64,000 nt of DNA from Solirubrobacter taibaiensis (lineage in GTDB: Bacteria > Actinomycetota > Thermoleophilia > Solirubrobacterales > Solirubrobacteraceae), in the NCBI GenBank assembly GCA_027587225.1, contig JAPDDQ010000007.1:124001-188000 (forward strand). The letters run 5' to 3'. Of the stretch, positions 32,487 through 39,181 are shown piece after piece (the first letter of the stretch is position 1; each line of letters starts with the position of its first letter). A program made the position numbers and the translations under genes. A model generated the notes under the pieces. That model was not told the origin of the DNA, searched no databases, and worked only from the letters and a program-made list of their open reading frames with translations.

Positions 32487-33833
32487 GAGCTCTTCGCCGC
32501 CCTGGATCGCTCGCGGCCCGAGCCGCTGCGCGCCCAGCTCGAGGACGCGATCTGTGCCGCGATCACCGGCGGCGGGCTCCCGCCGGGTACCCGCCTGCCG
32601 GCTTCCCGGTCGCTCGCCGAGTCCCTGCACGTGTCGCGCGGGGTGGTGAGCGAGGCGTACGCGCAGATCGCCGCGGAGGGCTGGATCGAGGTCCGCCATG
32701 GCGCCGCGCCGGTGGTCCGCGCGGTGCCGGCGAACATAAAGAGGGACAGTCCCTCTTTATGTTCGGTGGTGGCAGAGGCGCCGCGGTTGGACCTCACCGC
32801 GACTGCGCCGGATCTCTCCGCCTTCCCGCGGCGGGCGTGGGCGGCGGCGCTGCGCAAGGTGCTGGCGGAGATGCCGGACGCGGCACTGGACTACGGCGAC
32901 CCGCGCGGGGACGACGAGCTCCGTACCGAGCTCGCGGCGTACCTCGTCCGCGTCCGGGGCGCGGCGGCGAGCCCTGAGGATCTGGTCATCACGTCCGGCT
33001 ACACGCAGGGGCTGTGGCTCGCGTGCCGGGCGCTCAAGCGCCGGGGTGCCACGCGCGTCGCCGTCGAGGACCCGTCGCTCGACGACGCCTGGGGGACGAT
33101 CCGATCCGCCGGGCTCGAGGTCGTCGGGGTGCCCGTCGACGAGCACGGGATCGATCCGTCCCGCCTGGACGCGGACGCCGTGCTCGTCACGCCCGCGCAC
33201 CAGTTCCCGACCGGCGCGGTGCTCTCGCCCGAGCGCCGGCGCGCGCTGCTGGCCTGGGGCGGGATCGTGCTCGAGGACGACTACGACAGCGAGTACCGCT
33301 ACGACCGCGCTCCCGTCGGCACGCTGCAGCGGCTCGCGCCGGATCGGGTCGTCTATCTCGGTACCACGTCCAAGACGCTCGCGCCCGCGCTGCGGCTGGG
33401 CTGGCTGCTCGCGCCCAAGGACCTCACCGAGGCGATCGCCCAGGAGCGGTGGGCGGTGGACAGCGGCGGTCCCGCGATCAACGCTCGCGCCTACGCGCGG
33501 CTGATCGCCACGGGCGAAGTCGACCGCCACCTGCGACGCACCCGCCGCGAGTACCGCGAGCGCCGCGACCTGCTGGTCGAGGCGCTCACCCGGCAGCTCC
33601 CGAGCTGCACGGTCGACGGGGTCGCCGCCGGCCTGCACCTGCTGCTGCGGCTGCCGCCGGGGACCGACGAGGACGCGGTGGTGCGCCGCCTCGCAGAGCG
33701 CCGCATCCGCGTCAACGGCCTGAACACGTACCGGCTCGCCCCGAAGGACGAGCCGGCACTGGTCATCGGCTATGGCCGACTCTCAAAGCCCGCCATCGCG
33801 GGCGCCGTCGATCAGTTGGAGCTGACCGTGTAG
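32463..33833 (+). CDS. MocR family regulator (GntR HTH fused to aminotransferase)
   Basis: 456 residues. The GntR-type winged helix (about 18-85) includes PPGTRLPASRSLAESLHVSRG. The aminotransferase-like domain (about 108-455) includes YGDPRGDDELRTELAAYL, TSGYTQGLWLACRAL, TPAHQFPTGAVLS and the PLP lysine in YLGTTSKTLAPALRLGW. MocR proteins sense PLP or amino-acid adducts, for example in control of PLP synthesis or GABA use. Residues 91-101 of the linker are encoded exactly by a 33-bp palindrome (32732-32764) inserted in frame. The gene is divergent from the SIS-domain gene; its 3' end overlaps the next gene by 22 bp. Confidence 0.9.
   Translation: MPTNRATLELFAALDRSRPEPLRAQLEDAICAAITGGGLPPGTRLPASRSLAESLHVSRGVVSEAYAQIAAEGWIEVRHGAAPVVRAVPANIKRDSPSLCSVVAEAPRLDLTATAPDLSAFPRRAWAAALRKVLAEMPDAALDYGDPRGDDELRTELAAYLVRVRGAAASPEDLVITSGYTQGLWLACRALKRRGATRVAVEDPSLDDAWGTIRSAGLEVVGVPVDEHGIDPSRLDADAVLVTPAHQFPTGAVLSPERRRALLAWGGIVLEDDYDSEYRYDRAPVGTLQRLAPDRVVYLGTTSKTLAPALRLGWLLAPKDLTEAIAQERWAVDSGGPAINARAYARLIATGEVDRHLRRTRREYRERRDLLVEALTRQLPSCTVDGVAAGLHLLLRLPPGTDEDAVVRRLAERRIRVNGLNTYRLAPKDEPALVIGYGRLSKPAIAGAVDQLELTV
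32732..32764. repeat. 33-bp perfect palindrome inserted in frame in the MocR gene
   Basis: Arms of 15 bp (GAACATAAAGAGGGA and its exact reverse complement) flank a CAG centre. It is AT-rich in a GC-rich gene and exactly 11 codons long, encoding NIKRDSPSLCS-type sequence in the linker between the two domains. A partial copy lies at 51921-51953. The build is like palindromic REP units; the agent that moves it is not in the window. Confidence 0.8.
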
Positions 33834-34510
33834 CCGCCGACCTGCGCCGCGATCAGCTTGATGTTGTTGACGGAGTTGAAGTCGGCGCTGGCGAGCCCGT
33901 CGTCCTTGCACTGCAGGTGCAGCTTGTCGGTCTGGCCGGGCGGGACGTAGGCGAGCCCCATCATCGACAGGTTGGACCGCTCGCTGTAGTCGTCGCTGAC
34001 CTCGGTGGTCGCGATGTCGTGCACCGTCTCGGCGCCGGAGCTCGCCTTCTGCAGCAGGCGGCAGGTGTGCATGGACCACAGCTCGAGGACCGGCATCTCC
34101 GTCAGGTACACGTTCGCCTTGCCGGAGAGCATGAACATCCCGGAGGGCATCTCCACGGTGGCCAGCGTCGTGTAGCCGTTGCCGATGGTGTGGCTGCCGT
34201 TGCGGAAGTGCCCGCGGGCGAACGAGACGCCGGCGGGGCCCTGCGGCCCGGTGGCGCCCTTCGCCCCGGCGGGACCCTGCGCGCCGGTGGCGCCCTTCGG
34301 GCCGGCCGTGTTCCAGCCCATGATCTGCTCGGTGGACTTGCAGCTGTTGCCCGAGGCCTGGAAGTCGATCAGCCGCAGGGCACCGCTCGTGTTGGCCATG
34401 CAGGCGCTGTAGACGCCGGTCTGGTTGTTCGGGATCGCGGCCTGGGCGGACCCCGTGAGGCCGAGGGCGAGCAGGCCGGCGAGCGCCAGCGAGGAGCGGT
34501 TGAAGCGCAT
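33812..34510 (-). CDS. Secreted protein with short collagen-like segment
   Basis: 232 residues: signal peptide (MRFNRSSLALAGLLALG ... AQA), a short cysteine-containing segment (ACMANTSGALRLIDF), then eight Gly-X-Y triplets at about residues 70-95 (GPKGATGAQGPAGAKGATG), and a C-terminal beta-rich domain of about 135 residues with two more cysteines. Bacterial collagen-like stretches form triple helices in surface proteins, so a trimer is likely. AAGGAA about eight bases before the ATG is a good ribosome binding site. Its end overlaps the MocR gene by 22 bp. Confidence 0.8.
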   Translation of the reverse strand: MRFNRSSLALAGLLALGLTGSAQAAIPNNQTGVYSACMANTSGALRLIDFQASGNSCKSTEQIMGWNTAGPKGATGAQGPAGAKGATGPQGPAGVSFARGHFRNGSHTIGNGYTTLATVEMPSGMFMLSGKANVYLTEMPVLELWSMHTCRLLQKASSGAETVHDIATTEVSDDYSERSNLSMMGLAYVPPGQTDKLHLQCKDDGLASADFNSVNNIKLIAAQVGGYTVSSN

Positions 34511-34623
34511 GGGGAGTTCCTTGGTTCGTTGGGAGGAGTGCGACGTCGGGAAGACTCGCCGGTACGCGCGGCCACTGCGTCGGGGATCGACCCTGCACTT
34601 TTCGTGGCCAACCGTCCCCCTCA

Positions 34624-34643
34624 GGGTGCGGTTCTCCGCACCC
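34624..34643. promoter_or_regulatory. Inverted repeat near the -35 position of the large LuxR-type gene
   Basis: GGGTGCGG-TTCT-CCGCACCC, perfect 8-bp arms. TAGGAT at 34647-34652 and the GTG start at 34662 follow, so the repeat covers the region where a -35 element would be. It is a possible operator; it could also be a stem-loop. Confidence 0.4.
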
Positions 34644-34661
34644 GTTTAGGATGCGCGCAGC

Positions 34662-37451
34662 GTGCGCGAGTTGCTGGAACGCGAAGAGGATCTGGCCGAG
34701 CTCGACCGGGCACTCACCCGTGCTCGCGCCGCCACGGGCCAGGTGATCGCGGTCGAGGGACCGGGCGGGATCGGCAAGACGAGCCTGCTGACCGCCGCCC
34801 GCGCCGAGGGCCGCGATCAGGGCATGCTCGTGCTCCACGCCCGCGGCTCAGAACTCGAGCGCGCGTTCCCGTTCGGCGTCGTCCGTCAGCTGTTCGAGCG
34901 CGCCGCGGCTGAGGACCGGCACTTCACGGGCGCGGCGGGTCTTGCGAAGCCGATCTTCGACCTCGCCGAGAACGCCGAGGAGTCCTCCTACGCCCGTCTG
35001 CACGGCCTGTATTGGCTGTCCGCGAACCTCGCCGCCGAGCAGCCGCTCGTCGTCTGCATCGACGATGCGCAATGGGCGGACGAGCCGAGCCTGAACTTCC
35101 TCGGCTTCCTGCTGCGCCGCCTCGAAGACCTCCCGATCGCGCTGCTCGTCGGCACCCGCCCCCGGGCCGAGCAGGAGTCCGACAGCCTGCGCGGGATCGT
35201 GACCGACCCCGCCACGCGGGTGCTCCGGCCCACCGCGCTCAGCAGCGACGCGGTCCGCGACTGGGTGCGCGGTGCCGTGGACGGCCAGGCCGCCGACGGC
35301 TTCTGCCGCGCCTGCCACGAGACCACCGGCGGCAATCCGTTCCTCGTGTCCGAGCTCCTGCACGAGGTCACGCACAAGCGGCTGAAGGCCACCGAGCAGG
35401 AGGCCGCCACCGTGCGCGCGCTCGGCCCCGAGGCGATCTCCACCGTCGTCCTGCAGCGCCTCAAGCGGCTCCCGTCGGACGCGCCCGCGTTGGCCCAGGC
35501 GATCGCCATCCTCGGCGAGGGGGCCCGGCCGAACACCGCGGCCCAGCTCGCCGGACTCGACACGACGACCGCCGAGACCGCGCTCGACGCGCTCTGCCGG
35601 GCCGACATCATCACCCGCGAGGCCGACCGGATCGGTTTCGTGCACCCGATCGTCCTCTCGGCCATCTACAACGACCTCCCGGTCCACGTCCGGGCCGAAG
35701 CTCACCACCGCGCCGCCCACCTGCTGGCCGAGCACGGTGCCGCGCCGGAAGAGGTCGCCTCGCATCTCGCGTTGACCACGCCGCGCGCCGACACGTGGGC
35801 GGTCGAGGCGCTCCGGGCCGCCGCGCAGCGCGCGCTCGTCCTGGGGGATCCCGCCACCGCGGTGGCCTGCCTGGAGCGCGCCCTAGAGGAGCCGCCGCCG
35901 GAGCCGACGCGCGCGGCCGTCCTGAACGAGCTCGCCCGCGCCGAGGCCCAGTCCGGCCGCCCCGCCGCGGTGGAGCACTTCCGCGCGGCGATGACGCTCG
36001 CGGCCACGGCGCACGAGCGCGGCCAGATCGCCGTCGGCCTCGCCCGCGCGCTGAAGTTCCGCGGCGACTCGCCGTCCGCGCTCGACGTCCTCCGTCACGC
36101 GCTCGCCGAGCTCGACCCCGGCCCGCTGGCCGAGGAGCTCGAGCTCGAGCTGGTGTCTTCGGCCTACATCAGCCTCGCGGCGCGTCCGCTGCTCGCGGCC
36201 GAGATCGCCGCCATCCAGGCCCCCGCGGCCGCTGACTCCCGGCTCGATCGCCTGCACCTGATGGCCAGCGCGTTCGAGACCGTGATCGCCGCCGGCCCGT
36301 GCGAGCGCTCCGCGGAGCTGGCCCGCAAGTCGCTCGGGCCCGACCAGCCCACGGACGTGAGCGCCGGCGGCCACGTGTTCGTCACCGCGGCCACGGCGCT
36401 GATGTTCTCCGAGCGCTACGACGAGGCCGAGCGCGCCTACGACCGCGCCGTCTCCGACGCCCGCCGGCGCGGATCCAGCGTCGGCTTCGTGGCTCCCGCC
36501 AGCCTGCGCGCGCTCCTGCACTACCGCCGCGGCGGCCTGTCGGAGGCGGAGGCCGATGCCACCGCGGCGCTGGACCTGCGCAACGACGTCCAGGGCTCGC
36601 AGGGCTACCTCGCGTGTGCGCTCAACGCCCTCGTCTTCGCCCGTCTCGAACGCGGCGACGGCGACCACGAGCTGCTCACGCTGGCCGACGACTTCTTCGC
36701 CACCCAGCCCACCGAGGACCTCCCGTACAGCCAGGCGATGCACGCCCGTGGCTGGCTCCGGGCCCGGCTCGGCGACGCGGAGGGCGGGCTGGAGGAGCTG
36801 CTGGCCTGCGGTGCGCGGGAGCAGCAGTGGGGCGTCGCGACGCCGCAGATCATCGCCTGGCGTTCCAACGCCGCCGAGGTGTGCCTCACGCTCGGCCGGC
36901 TCGAGCAGGGCCGCGAGCTCGCCGACACGGAGCTCCGGCTCGCCCGCCAGATCGGCGCTCCGCGGGCGATCGGCGTGGCGCTGCGCGTCGCCGCGCTGGC
37001 CGAGTCGGGTGAGCGGCGGATCGACCTGCTCACCGAGGCGGTCCAGACCCTCGAGCGCAGCGAAGGGGCACTGGAACTCGCCCGCGCTCGGATCGACCTC
37101 GGCCGCGCGCTGGTGCGCGCCGGCCGCCGCGAGGCTGCCCGCGACCATCTGCGCACCGGGCAGGAGGTCGCGCTGCGCTGTGGCGCGACGCTGCTCGTCG
37201 AACGCGCCCACCGCGAGCTGCTCGCCACCGGCGCCCGGCCACGGCGCACGGCCGCCGCCAGCCGCGACGACCTCACCCCGTCCGAGCGCCGCGTGACGCA
37301 GATGGCGGCCGAAGGGCTCACGAACCGCGAGATCGCCCAGGCGCTGTTTGTCACGGAGAAGACGGTCGAGACCCACCTGGGACGTGCGTTTTCCAAGCTC
37401 GGCGTACGCTCGCGCAAGCAGCTGGCGGAGGCACTGGCGGAAGTCGCCTGA
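34662..37451 (+). CDS. Large ATP-binding LuxR family regulator (LAL type)
   Basis: 929 residues. The N-terminal STAND/AAA-like ATPase has Walker A EGPGGIGKTSLL (about residues 30-41) and Walker B VVCIDDAQWAD (about 126-136). A long helical TPR-like middle region runs from about 380 to 850. A C-terminal LuxR helix-turn-helix (about 865-925) reads LTPSERRVTQMAAEGLTNRE and VTEKTVETHLGRAFSKLGV. MalT-like proteins of this class oligomerise on ATP and inducer binding and activate catabolic or secondary-metabolite operons. The target and inducer are unknown. The start is GTG with TAGGAT nine bases upstream. Confidence 0.9.
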   Translation: MRELLEREEDLAELDRALTRARAATGQVIAVEGPGGIGKTSLLTAARAEGRDQGMLVLHARGSELERAFPFGVVRQLFERAAAEDRHFTGAAGLAKPIFDLAENAEESSYARLHGLYWLSANLAAEQPLVVCIDDAQWADEPSLNFLGFLLRRLEDLPIALLVGTRPRAEQESDSLRGIVTDPATRVLRPTALSSDAVRDWVRGAVDGQAADGFCRACHETTGGNPFLVSELLHEVTHKRLKATEQEAATVRALGPEAISTVVLQRLKRLPSDAPALAQAIAILGEGARPNTAAQLAGLDTTTAETALDALCRADIITREADRIGFVHPIVLSAIYNDLPVHVRAEAHHRAAHLLAEHGAAPEEVASHLALTTPRADTWAVEALRAAAQRALVLGDPATAVACLERALEEPPPEPTRAAVLNELARAEAQSGRPAAVEHFRAAMTLAATAHERGQIAVGLARALKFRGDSPSALDVLRHALAELDPGPLAEELELELVSSAYISLAARPLLAAEIAAIQAPAAADSRLDRLHLMASAFETVIAAGPCERSAELARKSLGPDQPTDVSAGGHVFVTAATALMFSERYDEAERAYDRAVSDARRRGSSVGFVAPASLRALLHYRRGGLSEAEADATAALDLRNDVQGSQGYLACALNALVFARLERGDGDHELLTLADDFFATQPTEDLPYSQAMHARGWLRARLGDAEGGLEELLACGAREQQWGVATPQIIAWRSNAAEVCLTLGRLEQGRELADTELRLARQIGAPRAIGVALRVAALAESGERRIDLLTEAVQTLERSEGALELARARIDLGRALVRAGRREAARDHLRTGQEVALRCGATLLVERAHRELLATGARPRRTAAASRDDLTPSERRVTQMAAEGLTNREIAQALFVTEKTVETHLGRAFSKLGVRSRKQLAEALAEVA

Positions 37452-37492
37452 ATGACCGCAATCTCCGGCCCCCAGGCGCGTTACAACCACCA

Positions 37493-37711
37493 GTGGACAC
37501 GCACACCGAGACGATCGACGTCGGCGCGCGGGTGATGGCCAACCAGGCCCTCCCCGAAGGCGTCGCACAGGGCACCAAGGGCCTTGTCGTCGGTCAGGCG
37601 GGCTGGATTCAGCGCCGCTGGCGCGTCCGGTTCGACGACGGACCCACCGTCGACGCGCCGGAGTACGCGCTCGAGCTGTGTGCGGGCCGCGGTCGCTTCA
37701 AGCGCGGGTGA
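37493..37711 (+). CDS. Small protein with SH3/KOW-like fold
   Basis: 72 residues from a GTG start. The sequence GTKGLVVGQAGWIQRRWRVR followed by FDDGPTVDAPEYALEL suggests a small five-stranded SH3-like barrel (inference). No catalytic residues or membrane segment are seen. Its stop overlaps the GTG start of the MFS gene (GTGA), so the two are coupled. Function unknown. Confidence 0.6.
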   Translation: MDTHTETIDVGARVMANQALPEGVAQGTKGLVVGQAGWIQRRWRVRFDDGPTVDAPEYALELCAGRGRFKRG

Positions 37712-38820
37712 GCTTCCAGCGCGACCGGCTGACCTGGCTCGCGTACGCGCTGCTGGCCTGGTTCGCCTACCTGCAGGCGGCGCCGGGACTGGTCGTCCCG
37801 TACCTGCGGGCGGAGCTGGACATCGGCTACACCACCGGCGGCCTGCACGTGGCGGCGTTCGCGACCGGGAGCATGGTCGCCGGGCTCACGGCCACGCGGA
37901 TCGAGGCGGCTGTGGGTCGCCGCGCGCTGCTGTGGGGCTCCGCGGCCGGCATGGCCCTGGGCGTCGCCGGGCTCGCGGCGGGGCCGGTGGCCGCGGCCAC
38001 GGTCGGCGCGCTGCTCGTGGCGGGCTTCGGCGGCGGGTTGCTGCTGGTCACGGTCCAGGCGCTGCTCTCCGACCACCACGGCCCGCAGCGGGCGATCGCG
38101 CTGACAGAGGCCAACGTGTTCGCGAGCGCCGCCTACGTCGTGCTGGTCGGCGCCGTCGCGCTCTTCAGCTGGCGCGTCGCGCTGTTGACCAGCTTCCTCG
38201 TGCCGCTTGCCCTCTTCCTCAGCTCGCGCACGGTCCCGATCACCGCGGCTCCGCACGAGACCGAGCAGCACGGCCGGCTCAGCGGCGCGTTCTACGTGGC
38301 CGCGGCGATGATGTTCTGCACCGTCGCCGCCGAGTGGTGCATCACCGCCTGGGGCGCCAGCTTCGCCGAGGAGGCCGCCGACGTTTCCGCCGACACGGCC
38401 GTCGCGCTCATGTTCGGCTACTTCGGCGGCGTGCTCGTGGGTCGCGCGAGCGGGGCCGTGCTTGCGCGCCGCTTTGCCGCCTCCCGCCTGTTGGCGGTCG
38501 CTTTGGTCGTGGCCGCGGCGGGCTTCGCGATCTTGTGGCCGTCCGGCAGTTCGGCGCAGGTCTTCGCCGGGTTGTTCGTGATCGGCATCGGGCTCGGGAA
38601 CCTGTTTCCGTTCGCTTTGGCGGTGACGGTGGCACTGGCGCCGGATCGGGCGCAGCTGGCTTCGAGCCGTGCTGTCTTGGCCGGTTCAACCGCTGTGTTG
38701 GCGGCGCCTTTGACGATCGGGGCGCTGGCTGACGCCACGAGCATCACGAGCGCGCTGTTAGTGGTGCCGGTGATGTTGGGGTTGGCTGCCGTCGGGTTGG
38801 CCGCGATTCGTGCGAGCTGA
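37708..38820 (+). CDS. MFS transporter
   Basis: 370 residues with about 12 hydrophobic helices. Helix 1 region LAWFAYLQAAPGLVVPYL, a motif-A-like loop after helix 2 (ATRIEAAVGRRALLWGSA), and a second-half loop GRASGAVLARRFAASRLL are visible. The substrate is not identifiable. GTG at 37708 is chosen for the GTGA overlap with the upstream small gene; an upstream ATG in the same frame would start inside that gene. It ends 7 bp before the inverted-repeat element at 38828-39176. Confidence 0.82.
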   Translation: MSFQRDRLTWLAYALLAWFAYLQAAPGLVVPYLRAELDIGYTTGGLHVAAFATGSMVAGLTATRIEAAVGRRALLWGSAAGMALGVAGLAAGPVAAATVGALLVAGFGGGLLLVTVQALLSDHHGPQRAIALTEANVFASAAYVVLVGAVALFSWRVALLTSFLVPLALFLSSRTVPITAAPHETEQHGRLSGAFYVAAAMMFCTVAAEWCITAWGASFAEEAADVSADTAVALMFGYFGGVLVGRASGAVLARRFAASRLLAVALVVAAAGFAILWPSGSSAQVFAGLFVIGIGLGNLFPFALAVTVALAPDRAQLASSRAVLAGSTAVLAAPLTIGALADATSITSALLVVPVMLGLAAVGLAAIRAS

Positions 38821-38827
38821 CCAACTG

Positions 38828-39176
38828 CTCATCGAGGGGAAGGGGAATGGCGTTTGGGCTCGCGCGGCGCGAACGTCGGGGTCCGGGCTCCGCGTGGCAC
38901 GGTCGAGACGTCGTGCCGCTCTCCGTCGAGTTACGGGCCACTGACATTTCGTGGGGCGCCACGCTCGTCCGCCGGCCTCCCGCGGATCTCGCGGAAACGA
39001 ACACGCGTTGCGAGGGGGTATGCCCGGAAACCTTCGCGTGAGGAAGGTTTCCGGGCATACCCCCTTGGTTCGGAGCGCGGTCGTGATCGGTCTTGATCGA
39101 TCGGACGTGGAGCCGGAGCCCGGTCCCCGATGTTCGCGCAACGCCGCGGAAACGCCGCTCCCCCTCCCTCGATGAG
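38828..39176. repeat. Large imperfect inverted-repeat element with a central 22-bp-stem hairpin
   Basis: This fills the 361-bp gap between two convergent genes. The ends match as inverted repeats of about 65-70 bp: both begin CTCATCGAGG, continue through a GGCGTTT block and reach TCGGGG(T/A)CCGGGCTCC. The centre (39014-39064) is a perfect stem whose left arm runs from GGGGGTATGCCC through GGAAACCTTC, with a 7-base loop. The left half has about 74 bp more than the right. No convincing coding sequence or transposase is present. The structure resembles a degenerate MITE or paired REP units. Confidence 0.65.
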
Positions 39177-39181
39177 CCGTT

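Noticed and set aside
38847..39041. 64-codon frame beginning MAFGLARRERRGPG inside the inverted-repeat element
   Set aside because: It lies within the repeat arms and stem, has no ribosome binding site and no family; the inverted-repeat structure explains the sequence.
39014..39064. Perfect hairpin as a simple intrinsic terminator
   Set aside because: The 22-bp stem has no U-tract and sits at the centre of a larger inverted repeat nearly 200 bp from the MFS stop; termination may happen there but does not explain the structure.
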